A stretch of DNA of 64,000 nt from Gibbula magus (taxonomy: Eukaryota > Mollusca > Gastropoda > Trochida > Trochidae). Shown here one piece after another: positions 50,374-60,060 of this stretch. The notes beneath the pieces were generated by a model. The model had not been told where the DNA came from, ran no database searches, and saw only the letters and a list, made by a program, of their open reading frames with translations. Made by a program: the position numbers and the translations under genes. Each line of letters begins with the position of its first letter. The first letter of the stretch is position 1. Location of the stretch: the NCBI GenBank assembly GCA_936450465.1, contig OW388299.1, forward strand, positions 40,497,548 through 40,561,547. Reading direction: 5' to 3'.

Positions 50374-51576
50374 ATGTTTGATCTGTTCAAACACACATGG
50401 GTTCGTGGTGTAAAGCATTGTAATGTTTCGTAGTTGACGGTAAAAGACATTGTGCACGCTCTCGTCTCAAAACGTGTTTTGGACAACCTCTTCAGAGGTT
50501 GCTCCCTTCAGTTTATCGATCTAAATATTTGTTCTATTGTGACGAATTTCTAGTTTCTTACAAAATCCCGTAGTGGCAAAAAAAAATGCTACATAAATTA
50601 TTACTGCTGTTCATCCTGTGAAATAACAATAGACTAATTCGTTTATATCGACCGAGTTATTTCAAAGACTTTTACTTTACACGGTGTTGATAATTAGCAT
50701 ATGTCCTTGGAATATGTTTAATGACACAAATACGCTGTTTTCGGTTTTCGTCTCTGATTTGCTCTTCTTTATTCTTTATCGTAAAATCAAAGAGCAGCAT
50801 ATTTCGAGGTTAACACATTAAACGATTCTGTTCCCAAAAGTCGCATTATGAACAACAACAAGAAGAAAATTATTTCATTTAAGTGTCACATGTTGCAGTA
50901 CACAGTATTATAATATATTATTATATGTTACATTATTACAAAAATGTATGACGTGTCACAACAACGGCGTCGCTGATTGGACAACTAGATTCAAATGCAA
51001 CCAATCAGGACGCTCCATTACTAGCCGAAAATATTACGGGAGTAAACATTGTGAGAAGAGAATGAGTTTTGGATGATAAAATAGCGTAGAATTTGTTGTT
51101 AAATCTTGTTTGTGTTATTGAAAGGAATCTGTTTTGTAACCTGCCAGGCAAAAGAAAGTACTCACCTCAATTGGATTTGATAAATTCAATATTTAAAAGA
51201 AAACAGATGCATTTGACTATGGCACGATACAGTAGTTTGAATGAATTAATTGATTACTGTGGTTAAAGTTTAGTTAACAAATCTTTCTTATCCTGAAAAT
51301 CATACGTATGATAAAATCAACTGAGGTGAGTACTTTCTTTTTCCTGGCAGTATGTGGTTTCGTTAAAAGGCTATGTTTGCTCGATATTGTTATTATTTAC
51401 AATTTCAGTTGTACCTGGTAACAGTATCAACACCCTCACAGACATCACTGTTAACCCTATTACCGCCGCGTGTCCAGGGGTTGCATGTATGTACGACGAC
51501 GCAATGGAATCGGCTGTTGATCTTACCAGCTGTAGATTCGCAGCGGCCGGATATGACTCAAATGCCGGTAATGATG

Positions 51577-51644
<68 letters not shown>

Positions 51645-51682
51645 TAATAATAATAATTATTATAAAATAAATATTATTATTA

Positions 51683-51713
<31 letters not shown>

Positions 51714-52707
51714 AGTTATTATTATTATATTTATAATTATTATTATTATTATTATTATTATTAATAATAATAATAATAATTATAATTATAATCATAATTA
51801 TAATTATAATTATAATTATAATTATAATAATGATGATGATGATAAAAATTTAAATTGTGAATGTCCAGTCCATTTTTGCTTAAATTTAAACTTATTTATG
51901 ATATTGATCTGTAGTAGAGTTTTTTTATTTTTCATTATGAAATATATTTTTTCGTGAGAGACTAAGAACACGAAATCGAAAAACATTATTTTGAAAAAGA
52001 ACTAATTTCAAAGGTAGATAATTAAAGTTCAAGAAATAGGTTTCATAATGTGTTTGTTCACTGGCTGATAAACGGTTTGAAAATGCAAGTTAAACTGGAG
52101 CTTGTTAACAAATGCCTCGTTTCTTAAACAAACAGCTGCATACGGAAAGTTTGTACGCCTACTTGTGTATGTGATCAGTGTGAGTATGCGCCCCGATAAA
52201 ACTACTCTAAAAAATCTGAGCATTTACTCTGAATTATCGAAAATGAGTCAAACATTCATCATATATTTCCTCTTCTTTTTTGATAAAATTGTTCTTATTT
52301 AATCGATATGAAAACTTTATTTCGAAAATTAATGAAATTTAAAATGTCGACCCTATTTTATTATGCGAAATTTCATAAACATGCAACATTGACGTGACAT
52401 TTTTTAGGATGTAACTTTATAGCAGTTACATGAAACCCAATTTAAATAATATATCAGGAGATACACATACATGTGAACAAATTTTCGGCATGCAGATGAA
52501 TGTAATTGTTATGAAAATGTTTTATATATTTTCAAATACATTTCAGCGGGTAGCACAGCTCAGTTCGCCTCTGCCACACTTACCCATTTAGAGAATCAAC
52601 TTTCCTGCGCACGGGAACTAAATGAAACAGATCCAAGTTTGCTTTTGAATCTCGAAGGTACCCCGTACAACTGTTTTTACGCCGAGGCTTCTACATGCCA
52701 GGTACGT

Positions 52708-52759
<52 letters not shown>

Positions 52760-52978
52760 TGTTGATGTTGTTTTTGTTTTTGTTTTTGTTGTTGTCACCA
52801 CCAATATTTTTTTTAAAAAACTCTTTTCCAGGGCGACTTTGGTGGACCAGTTTACTGCGATCTAAATAATGACCTGGGGGAAACGGTTGTCATTGGTCAA
52901 ATTGCAAATGCCCATTGCACCGAAAACGGCATTGTGGCCGTAGTAAGTAATTTGGCCACTCCGCCCAACTTTGGTTAA
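43346..52978 (+). CDS. Gene C: secreted mucin-linker trypsin-fold pseudoprotease, 368 aa
   Basis: Seven coding exons join in one frame with the same phases as gene B: 43346-43526, 46255-46491, 48063-48246, 49153-49196, 51409-51567, 52547-52701, 52832-52978. Signal peptide MKLLLFLMLLPCILCS (1-16). Cys-rich segment about 38-91, with YDECCSIEASGC and YCLCREQC. Thr-rich mucin-like linker about 92-138 with TTSL repeats. S1 domain about 148-360: R148-ILGG, and disulfide positions C177/C193, C256/C329, C289/C311 and C319/C349. His57 is Ile192 and Ser195 is Phe323 (GDFGGP). An Asp in LTDIT (D227) may be the surviving Asp102, so one of three catalytic residues could remain. There is no C-terminal tail. 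The ATG at 43346 was chosen over an upstream in-frame ATG (43172) because it opens the signal peptide and follows a TATA box. An inactive secreted protease homologue; its ligand is unknown. Confidence 0.85.
43527..43929. other. Gene C intron 1, first part
   Basis: Contains a local run of tandem TCTAGAA-type words (43605-43700: TCTAGAAAATGTC, TTCTAGAACGTATT, ATCTAGAAACTTTC), about four degenerate units of roughly 25-35 bp. Confidence 0.45.
43930..44195. mobile_element. Interspersed repeat family D, partial copy (gene C intron 1)
   Basis: CACATGGGGTGCTAAAATCG, then ACTGTTTGGTATT and AAGGAGATTCC match the copies at 47518-47920 and 61700-62035. No coding content. Confidence 0.5.
44607..44807 (+). 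other. Cys-rich open segment in gene C intron 1, possible relic or alternative exon
   Basis: An AG acceptor (TTTTATACAG, ending 44624) precedes an open frame reading DIECCTELTVSG and CKLDLTCARRC. The CC-x5-SG and C-x-C-like pattern recalls exons 1-2 of genes B and C. No donor is visible before the stop. It may be a processed relic, an alternative 3' exon or chance. Confidence 0.25.
44806..45090. mobile_element. Inverted-repeat element family G copy 1
   Basis: The left part CAACTGAGTTAACTCCCTTC with AGATTTTCGAG pairs with GAAATCTGAAGGAGGAAACT. The same ends, better kept, are at 53354-53909. It lies in intron 1 of gene C. Confidence 0.6.
45233..45330 (-). mobile_element. MITE family B fragment, reversed
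   Basis: GACATGGTTCGGTTGGGCCC and the near-palindrome GAAATGGCCGCTCGAAGGTA are the reverse of the family B core. It lies just left of the full copy. Confidence 0.5.
45351..46101. mobile_element. MITE family B, longest copy (about 750 bp)
   Basis: TTAA-bordered, with ends AAAGGCGCTGTAGGACGTTT and AACATGCTACAGTACCTTAA. Further inside, GACAGCAAGATAATTGGCC and ACCATCTTGCTGTCTGAA pair, and the centre holds the GCGGCCATTTTAATGTGAAC palindrome. The whole element can fold into a long stem. It lies in intron 1 of gene C. Confidence 0.75.
46255..46491 (+). CDS. Gene C exon 2 (Cys-rich plus Thr-rich linker)
   Basis: The acceptor CCCTTCAG ends at 46254 and the donor GTAAGT starts at 46492. 79 codons. 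It reads WYYRSYNFAGFFYYNHG, YCLCREQC, then TTTTTQAPTTTTQAP and TTSLTTSLTTSLTTS. The linker is shorter than in gene B (about 47 against 75 residues) and Thr-rich instead of Pro/Ala-rich. Confidence 0.85.
46889..47134. mobile_element. MITE family A copy, 5' truncated (gene C intron 2)
   Basis: It keeps CTTTATACGCAACACCGTTA and the end AAAAACGTGCTACTGTCCCT before TTAA. The other end is missing. Confidence 0.7.
47518..47950. mobile_element. Interspersed repeat family D, longest copy (gene C intron 2)
   Basis: It starts GAGGGGCAAAAGAAACGATA and contains GATATATCTCGTAAAGAGAT and GGACATAAAGTTTGGTATTT. The copies at 49772 and 61319 start with the same GGGCAAAAGAAA-type word. Function and superfamily unknown. 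Confidence 0.6.
48063..48246 (+). CDS. Gene C exon 3 (S1 activation site and His region)
   Basis: The acceptor TTATTGCAG ends at 48062 and the donor GTTAGT starts at 48247. It reads SRILGGTTIQTC and CTGVVTSQTTISVPDIC. The Cys pair again has exactly 15 residues between, and Ile is in the His57 place. Confidence 0.85.
48446..49128. repeat. AGT/AGC trinucleotide array in gene C intron 3
   Basis: About 680 bp of AGT repeats with AGC, AAT and GTT interruptions. The interruptions form larger units: AGTAGTTGTTGTAAtGGTAG recurs near 48540, 48624 and 48702. It ends about 24 bp before the exon 4 acceptor. The Ser, Tyr and Val open frames are by-products. Confidence 0.95.
49153..49196 (+). CDS. Gene C exon 4
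   Basis: The acceptor ATTTTTCAG ends at 49152 and the donor GTAGAA starts at 49197. The 44-nt exon gives IVAQDGTVVQAGLT. It keeps phase 2 to 1, as gene B exon 4 (59 nt) does. Confidence 0.7.
49427..49451 (+). repeat. 25-nt G run
   Basis: An uninterrupted G tract in intron 4 of gene C, preceded by GGGA. It could form a G-quadruplex on either the DNA or the nascent RNA. Confidence 0.9.
49770..49917. mobile_element. Interspersed repeat family D, truncated by SINE insertion
   Basis: GAGGGGCAAAAGAAAGTATA and GATGAGGATACATTTCGTAA match the family D start. The sequence breaks at the SINE and appears to resume after it with TGTTCAAACACACATGGG at 50377, so the SINE probably inserted into a family D copy. 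Confidence 0.55.
49918..50371 (+). mobile_element. Full-length-looking SINE with (ATT)n tail
   Basis: The head contains CATAGCTCAGTCGACCGCTA (tRNA-like). The body includes GTGCCTCTGTTCACTCAGCA and ends GGCGCTCTATAAATGAATTA, followed by about ten ATT repeats. The sequence on both sides belongs to repeat family D, so this is a nested insertion in intron 4 of gene C. Confidence 0.75.
50460..51070. mobile_element. Diverged family G-like element
   Basis: CTTCAGAGGTTGCTCCCTTC at the left and GTGAGAAGAGAATGAG at the right resemble family G ends. The interior shares TTGGTATTTGTCTCTG-like and CAAATAGCATATTTTGAGG-like words with 53590-53710. Confidence 0.45.
51137..51352. mobile_element. Inverted-repeat element family C, short copy
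   Basis: A 216-bp deletion derivative with ends CTGCCAGGCAAAAGAAAGTA and TACTTTCTTTTTCCTGGCAG, CTCACCTCAATT and AACTGAGGTGAG just inside. It ends 56 bp before exon 5 of gene C. Confidence 0.8.
51409..51567 (+). CDS. Gene C exon 5
   Basis: The acceptor AATTTCAG ends at 51408 and the donor GTAATG starts at 51568. It reads NTLTDITVNPITAACPGVAC and LTSCRFAAAGYDS, aligned residue by residue with gene B exon 5. The Asp in TDIT falls at the Asp102 place. Confidence 0.85.
51572..51841. repeat. AAT/ATT trinucleotide array starting at the exon 5 donor
   Basis: (AAT)n, then (ATT)n, then mixed AAT and TATAAT tracts, ending GATGATGATGAT. Because AAT and ATT are complementary, the array can fold into a hairpin. 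It begins 4 bp into the intron. Confidence 0.95.
51842..52546. other. Gene C intron 5 remainder
   Basis: AT-rich sequence; nothing recognised. Confidence 0.4.
52547..52701 (+). CDS. Gene C exon 6
   Basis: The acceptor ATTTCAG ends at 52546 and the donor GTACGT starts at 52702. 155 nt, identical in length to gene B exon 6. It holds NQLSC, YNCFYAEASTCQ. Confidence 0.88.
52707..52790. repeat. (TTG)n array starting at the exon 6 donor
   Basis: About 17 TTG repeats then TTTTTG variants, starting 5 bp into intron 6. Confidence 0.95.
52832..52978 (+). CDS. Gene C terminal exon 7
   Basis: The acceptor TTTTCCAG ends at 52831; stop TAA at 52976-52978. It reads GDFGGPVYC (Phe for Ser195), TVVIGQIANAHC and GIVAVVSNLATPPNFG. 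The protein stops where genes A and B extend into the basic tail. Confidence 0.88.
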   Translation, partial: GDFGGPVYCDLNNDLGETVVIGQIANAHCTENGIVAVVSNLATPPNFG

Positions 52979-53134
52979 TTTCTTCGAATTAAAACCCTTG
53001 CATCACCAATCCTTATTGAGTCATTTGTGCACAGACGTTACCTTGTGAGAAATAAGGCCTTTTTCACATATTACAACACATTTCATTACATATTAGAGTT
53101 AGGGAGAAAAAAACGGTAAAAGCGCACATAAAAT

Positions 53135-53147
53135 AATAAAGAATAAA
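53135..53147 (+). terminator. Polyadenylation signals of gene C
   Basis: Two AATAAA words (53135 and 53142) about 160 bp after the stop codon. Confidence 0.45.
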
Positions 53148-53353
53148 ATGAAAACATTTTGAATATACTCTCATGAGTCAGATTTGGTTACCTTCATCCT
53201 TATCAAAGCGGACATACAGACAATTGTTTATTTACTCCTCACTTTTATTTAACATGATATTAAATACTTATGGGCAAAGATAAAAGTTCAGAGCTACTCG
53301 ATGTGAGTTATGGGAGACAGCAATATAAAAATACTAGAAACGCAAGTGAACTT

Positions 53354-53909
53354 CATTCTCTTCCCACAGAGGTTACTCCCTTCAGATTTCCGATCCTAGC
53401 CTCTGTTGTTTTCGCTTGAAATCGAGAGCAGAAGCAATATCCCCTCGAGGAGGAAAGCGGAATATCGCACTGTATCACTGCTTCATTACCAATGAAAACT
53501 CTATCGGCCCTGTCGACCGAGTGACTTCAAAGATCTTGGCATTTTACTCTTAAGGGTCTTGCTCATAAGCATATGTACTTCGAATGTGTCTGATGTAAAT
53601 AACACAAATTAACTTTATTTGGTATTTGTCTCTGTTTTGGTCCTTTTTATTTATAAGCATGTTTATGATCAATAGTTTTCACAAAATCAAATAGCATATT
53701 TTGAGGAAAACACATTTAACTAGAAAGCGTTCGTCTTACGTTTATTTTATCATTTTGACGTGTCATTGGCAAATGTAACTTTTACAACGACGTCGCTGAT
53801 TACATAACTAAATTCAATTGCAATCAATCAGGACACTCCCTTTCAAGCGTAAAACAACAGAGGTTAGGATCGGAAATCTGAAGGGGGTAACCTCTGTGGG
53901 AAGAGAATG
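53354..53909. mobile_element. Inverted-repeat element family G, best copy
   Basis: The 59-nt arms at 53354-53412 and 53851-53909 differ at only two positions. The outer word is CATTCTCTTCCCACAGAGGT. The 556-bp element has no coding content. Confidence 0.88.
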
Positions 53910-54386
53910 GTGGTATTAGGAACTAAAAAGATATAAGGTGTACCAATTTAATCACATTTCCCATACGGGTTAGGATACACAGATGATTATTTTTGTGATA
54001 GCCGCACATGACATCAAGGGTGTAGCAATTTGAAAAAAAGCCCGTGTTTACACATTATTTTCTCACTCACCATTTTTTCTGTTGTTTTGAACCAATTACG
54101 TTCTCTGAATTTTTTTTCTTTAATTATATGTTTCTGCAGACCTTCCTCTCTAAATAGAATAATACACGAATAGTAAATATCAAAGCACGAAACACATTAC
54201 CATTTCACTCGCAGTTTAACAAAGATAGTATTCTATATAATTTGAAAGATGTGTGTGTTCATTGATGAATTTTGCAATATACAAATGTGTAAATACTCTC
54301 TGAAAGACATGATGATAGGATGATGGTCAATCATAAATGATATTCAGATGATTATAATCACCCTCCAAGGCTAGAAGACGTTTAAA
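53910..54386. other. Non-coding spacer
   Basis: Nothing recognised. Confidence 0.35.
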
Positions 54387-54721
54387 TTAAAGGAGAAGAA
54401 GCACGTTTTTTTGCTTAGAGAAGTTGATGAAATGTTTTTGAAAAATGATTTCACTAATGGTAAAAGTTAAAAATGAGTGTACATGGCTCGGTAAAGCCAT
54501 GGGATTCGTTTTTGCAATTCGAAATAATAAAATGATCACAATAAAATGGCTGCCATGCAATGTTTGCTTTATACGCAACACCGTTATTACCACTACGGAT
54601 AATTAGTTTGTGTAATAAGATGTTTTACCCTCTAAAGTAAATATAAATGACATTAACCATCATTATAAATGGGAAATTTGAAAAAATAATGTTTGCATAA
54701 AACGTGTTACTGCCGCTTTAA
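54387..54721. mobile_element. MITE family A copy (inverted)
   Basis: Ends TTAAAGGAGAAGAAGCACGT and ACGTGTTACTGCCGCTTTAA, with the family A interior in the same orientation as 3148-3507. Confidence 0.75.
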
Positions 54722-55116
54722 GACTGATACTTCGGTGTTTTTGGTTTGATGGAATATACATGTATGGTTCTCTGAATCCGTTTGAAATGACTAACATGAC
54801 CAGGTTTTGATAAAACATTAATGGATGTTTAAAAACTTCGTTAATATGTCATTTCTGGATAATTTCTAAACTAGGACCTCATATCACATCCAAAAAAAAT
54901 TACATGTAGGGCATATAATTTTATTAAGCTGTGATTTTAGAAAGCTTATTTAGTGTTCATATATCGGAAACTTCACATCTGCTAGTGCTATTATTTGTAC
55001 AAACATGCCTATTCTTAACATTGATGACATGTGTGCTCATTTCCCATGTCCCAAACGTCAAGTACATATATATTTTTTTAAATGTGAAGTTGAAAAACAA
55101 CGCATAAATCTTTAAA

Positions 55117-55248
55117 TCACAGGACAAAAAGTGGTGGAATTCGCTTGCTGGATCCTTCTGGATTCTTCTGGATTCTTAAGGATCCGCCAAATTTTGGGAG
55201 AATCCGGAAGGATTCGGCAAATGGATTCCACCACTTTTTGTCCTGTGA
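55117..55248. mobile_element. 132-bp hairpin element with perfect 24-bp arms
   Basis: Arms at 55117-55140 and 55225-55248 are exact reverse complements (TCACAGGACAAAAAGTGGTG... and its mate). The loop carries repeated GGATTCTTCTGGATTC words. Confidence 0.75.
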
Positions 55249-55782
55249 ATGTAAATGCTGGAAACAACAGGTTGAATATATCAAAACGTTTTTTTTTTTC
55301 GACAATTATAATTAATTTTCAATTTCATCACACAGTCTTCTATTGCGGATCACAGTCAAAGAGGAGATAATTTCAAGACCAATGCATTATCAGACTGACG
55401 TTCAAGATGCCACACGCCAGCTTACATCATGCTTTTGATAAATCTTTAATAGGTTCAGTCATAAATTATCATGTATCAGGTGCAATTTAATTGGCATGTT
55501 TAATCGCTGTCATTACTTAACACTCCATATCTCTAAGCAAGCAATGTATGTTTCAGCACTCTAAACTCATCAGACCTGCACGTTCCCCATGCTCAAATGT
55601 ATTTGTCTCGAACGTTAATATACATTTATTGTTTCTTTCGAAGTAGAATGTACTACCATCACAAAATTGTCAATACTAACAAATCTTATTTGACAGTTAT
55701 GACAAATTATTTTGGTTATGACATAAATCCTGTCGTCACGTTCAGACATAACCATCACTGCTAGTAATGCCCATTGTGTTTG

Positions 55783-56701
55783 TTAAAGGTGCATCCATTG
55801 TGTTTCTTAAAATTTTAATTGGCTTTGATATGTTCCAACACATCATATATGCTGTTTACAGCACAAATAAATTCACTCAGCTTGTATATTCATCCCCACT
55901 CGCCAAATGTATCATATTACTAGTTTCCAATTAAAATCGTTTAAACATCATTATGCGTGTGTAGAAACCAAAACTGCACCACAGGGGCATGTATCGGCAC
56001 AGTCGATGACTACGATACGAAAGCTGAATGATTTCCCCACAAAATGAGCTATAAATGGTCACAATCCGATCGATATTTCAAAAGCTATGCTACACAACAG
56101 TCCGTATATCGCTACCTCAAGCCAATTTCGACGCTCACGCAAATCAGCGAAAACTCACCTTTTAAAATTAAATTAAATTTAAAATTAAAATTAATTCAAG
56201 CAATGTTGACATCACCTATGCATCGGCAGATTCGAACCGCAGACTGAAACTACAGATATTAACACAAAAAATGTTTTTATGCGAAATATGAGTTTGAATG
56301 AGCATGGGGTGGTTTCGTCGTTACATCCCTTTCCTTTTATATAGTAATATGGAAGGGTCTATATAGGTATATGTCTTTCAAACACTGTTTCTAAGCTGTA
56401 CACGCCCATGTGAACTGCACGACCTATTTACGTGCACAGTAGTTATATGACCCATTCAACTGTATAAACCCAAATATGTCATTTTGTCTGTTATAAATAA
56501 GATTCCAAAATTACGTTTGACTCATTGGCGCGCGCCACACGCTGTGCATTGTCCGGTTTTACCTTCATGTCGTCAATATGCTAAGTCTACTATCATCAAA
56601 ATGGGGTTTTTTTGGTAAAAATCGGTACTTCTGGATAAAGTAACACCATTTATAACGTTTGAAATATGTGACCCCCAACAACACAACGGATGTACCTTTA
56701 A
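55783..56701. mobile_element. MITE family E copy 2, with internal extra segment
   Basis: TTAA-bordered ends AAAGGTGCATCCATTGTGTT and AACACAACGGATGTACCTTT. Relative to copy 1 an extra segment of about 420 bp (about 55980-56400) interrupts it. Near 56515 it carries the intact version of the site into which a Harbinger-type element inserted in copy 3. Confidence 0.75.
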
Positions 56702-57355
56702 AGTGATGTAAATATTGCATATTGTTTTTTATTTGTCTACTCACACTCATACCTAGCACCTCCAACAACTAGGTAACAAAGAATATGCAACTGCGTCTAA
56801 TTTATGAATTAACTTTATTACTACATTGAACTGAATGACATTGCAACCACATCGCTGTATTTTTCAGTTAATGATGTCATATTAATACATGTATACCTTC
56901 AAGCATAGAGGTAGATATTTTGTAACAAAATAAATTTTAAAAAGTTTAAAAAGTGTGTGTAAGTATATATGCCATTTAATACAGATTATAAATTTTCATT
57001 TTAAGAACTGAAATTGTTAATGGAATCAATTGGTGTTGCTTAATTTCAATATTGCAAATGGGCCTCTCGTTGTGAAATCACCCTAATTGTGTATCATTAT
57101 TTTTAGCAATAAATAAACACTAGTCAGTTGGTGAAATATCGATGCAGATAGCAAATTTACGTTAAATAATATTAATAATGTATAAAGTAATGCTTATTAT
57201 AATAATTAATTCACGTGTCGATTAAAGTGTAAGGCTTGCTTAATAAACTGGATACATTTAAGTCCTCTATCCTTTTCAAATATTGAACATATAATGTCAT
57301 TTTGGAGTTTTTGAACTAATTAACGTACTACGGTACTACTTTATTGCCTCATTGA
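56702..57355. other. Non-coding spacer between two family E elements
   Basis: AT-rich, nothing recognised. Confidence 0.4.
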
Positions 57356-59194
57356 TTAAAGGTACCTCCATTGTGTTGTTGGGGGTCACATATTACAAAC
57401 GCTATAGATGGTGTTACTTTATCGAGAAGTACCGACTATTACCAAAAACTACCATTTTGATGATAGTAGACTAGACATATTGGTAATATGAAGGTAAGAG
57501 TAGCGAGTTCTGATCGAAAACCGGACAATGCGCAGCGGGTGGCGCGCGCCAATGAGTCAAACGTAAAGGCCACACTCCATACAGGCAGCGCGCAAGCAGC
57601 GCTGCGCGTATCAGTGCGTCGGCGCGTTGACTTTGTGCCTCTGTTCGAGCAGCGCGTTACCGCGTCAAATACAAAACTCGTCATACAGGATAAGAGAACA
57701 GGGGTAATAATTGGGGGATATTATTTTGGGAAACCAAAAACAAGATTATCACACAAATTCAAGTCTGTGGTAGCTTTGATATACTTCATTTTTAATCTAA
57801 CAATTCTTTTTTTTAACTTTTAATTTTGGGATCTCCATCATGACAATTCATTTAAACAGTTCAATACATACACATGCTAAATACATATACTATAAAGATA
57901 CATGCAGAGTCTGAAAACAGGCATTTAATATTTAATTTAAGTTTAATATTGATTCTGTTTCAGATTTGCGAAATATACATATTTTATTGTTTTTATATTT
58001 CATTTTTGCTAACAAATCATTTGCAGGTAGAAACCTATGAAGTATACTGTATTGTAATCTAATAGTTCTTGGCACTCATTAGTGAAAATAAAAGAAGCAG
58101 TCAGTCTTATTGCAAAACTTTCAATGATGTTTTCGAAGCTGTCGTAGGTTGACAACACATTGAACTTACAGTGCAATGTATATAGTAACATTAACATGGG
58201 GTTTCTTACAGTAATAGCCACATCAACCGTGTAATAGGTGTCGTTTAATTTATTAATTGAAAATTTAAATAATGTCAATTAGACACAATTTTAAACTGAT
58301 ATGTTAGCAGTGATTGAACTAGATCTGAAAGCCGAATATGTGTATGAATGCTGCATTCAATTAATAAGGGTTTGGACATTATATGTGGATACATTGTAAT
58401 GTCAAATACAAACAAATAAATATTAACTGGTTTAAGACCGAATTAATAGAAATATTTAATTCAGTCTTGGTCCTGTTGTTAAAATGTTATATCAGATGCA
58501 CATAATTTGAACATTTTGAATAAGATATTTCATGTTTGAAGCCAGGGCATTTGTCAGTCCTTTTCAGTACTTTGTTGTGTCTGCTGTCATAGAGTAGGTG
58601 TTTCTGTACCTCAGTGATAAATAATTCATCATTAATTTCAATAATGTGTGCCTTTGTCATCGTAAACGTCTAATATTCTTTTAAAATTACCAAAAACAGG
58701 TGTATTCTTGTCAATCGGAAGAGGGGGATTCCCCGGTGCGTCAGCACGTCAAGCAGCAAAAATCGCTTTTTTCGCGATTCAGAAATTTTGACGCTGACGC
58801 GCTGCTTGAATGGAGGGACATAAACGTAAAATAACTAAATCTATTTATTTTGTCATGACGCGACGCGCAGCGCTGCTTGCGCGCTGCCTGTATGGAGTGT
58901 GGCCTTAATTCTTGAATCTTATTTATAACAGACAAAATGCCAAATTTGAGTTGATAATGTTTAATAGGTCACATAACTACTGTGCATGTACATGGGACGT
59001 GAAATTTCGGTTTCTGCTCATACATAACTATGTTACTCAATTTTAATTGGAAACTAGTAATTATGATTTATTTGGCGATTGGGGATAAATATGCAAGCTG
59101 GGTGAATTTATTTGTATTGTAGACAGAACATGTGGTGATTTGGAACGTATTAAAGCCAAATAAAATTGATGAAACACAATGGATGTACCTTTAA
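57356..59194 (-). mobile_element. MITE family E copy 3, inverted, carrying a nested transposon
   Basis: TTAA-bordered ends AAAGGTACCTCCATTGTGTT and AACACAATGGATGTACCTTT, in opposite orientation to copies 1 and 2. The 1,342 bp from 57564 to 58905 are absent from the other copies and form the nested element. Confidence 0.8.
57567..58905. mobile_element. Non-autonomous PIF/Harbinger-type element, nested
   Basis: Perfect 42-bp terminal inverted repeats at 57567-57608 and 58864-58905 (outer AGGCCACACTCCATACAGGC), flanked by the 3-bp target duplication TAA (57564-57566 and 58906-58908). The family E copy near 56515 has a single TAA at the equivalent place, the empty site. TAA (TWA) duplications are typical of PIF/Harbinger. 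The interior has no transposase. The short open frame at 57488-57823 merely crosses the border. Confidence 0.85.
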
Positions 59195-59508
59195 TTTTTA
59201 AATGTCTGTGCGTTATCATTATAAAATGTTTGTCACTCCTGTTATTTTACATGGGCCGAAGGCCATCAACCTAAATATTACTTCTTCCCAGTTTCACATG
59301 TAACTTTCACTAAGTGAACATCTCAATTTTCATGTCAGTCTTTCAGGCACTTTCCATTATAACTATACAAAAATGAGAATCACCAGGGCCAACCTTGATT
59401 ACAGCCATCTGTTAAAGTCTTTAACATCATGAATCTCCCGCTGATTTTGCGTGCAAAATGTAAATGATGAAAATGTTTTTAGAAACCTTTCAGAACAAGC
59501 ATTGATGC
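59195..59508. other. Non-coding spacer
   Basis: Nothing recognised. Confidence 0.35.
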
Positions 59509-60060
59509 ATACCGTATTTCCTCGAATATAACCCTGGTCCAAAATATAACCCGGGCAATGAACACAACCCGCCGGGGGTCAAGGTGTGTCGAGTTAAATA
59601 CAACCATGTAGGTCTCAAATATGGATTTAAGGCCTACCGTATTCCTCGAATAAAACCCGGGCATCGAATAGAATCCGGTTCGTACCTAGGTCCTGAACGA
59701 AATCTGGTTTTATTGCATCCTCGGTTACCCATGTACTCAAATTACCCGTCCTTGGCCGGCGTGAGCCAATCAAACTGCTACGCAGCTTGGACCTGCGAGC
59801 CAATGACAATTCATATCACTTCGTTTCAAAGCAAGCGAGGTCATTGTGTTAGCCATCTATCACCGGTTATCTCCCTTGTTCATTCCCGTCGTATCCCATT
59901 GAGCATTTTCTTTGGTCACTGACTTTGTCACGCTGGCCAAGGGCGGGTAATTTGAGAACAGATTCCCGTGATAAGGTTTCCCATGGGTGATATAGTGGAG
60001 AGTAACGGAGCATATATAAAACCATGGTTGTATTGGAGAAAATGCGGTATTTAACGATTT
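59509..60060. mobile_element. Interspersed repeat with TACCGTATTCCTCGAATA-type starts
   Basis: Two starts, ACCGTATTTCCTCGAATATA (about 59511) and ACCGTATTCCTCGAATAAAA (about 59635), lie 124 bp apart. A possible opposite end, GGAGAAAATGCGGTATTTAA, is near 60036. This end type is common in animal MITEs; the superfamily was not determined. Confidence 0.45.

Noticed and set aside
51373..51957. Poly-Ile/Asn protein continuing from exon 5 of gene C
   Set aside because: The exon ends at the donor at 51568; the rest is the AAT/ATT array.
57488..57823. 111-codon Arg/Ala-rich protein
   Set aside because: The frame starts in a family E MITE and crosses the GC-rich end of the nested Harbinger-type element; no domain.
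59584..59922. 112-codon frame
   Set aside because: It lies across the repeat with CGTATTCCTCGAATA ends; no recognisable protein features.
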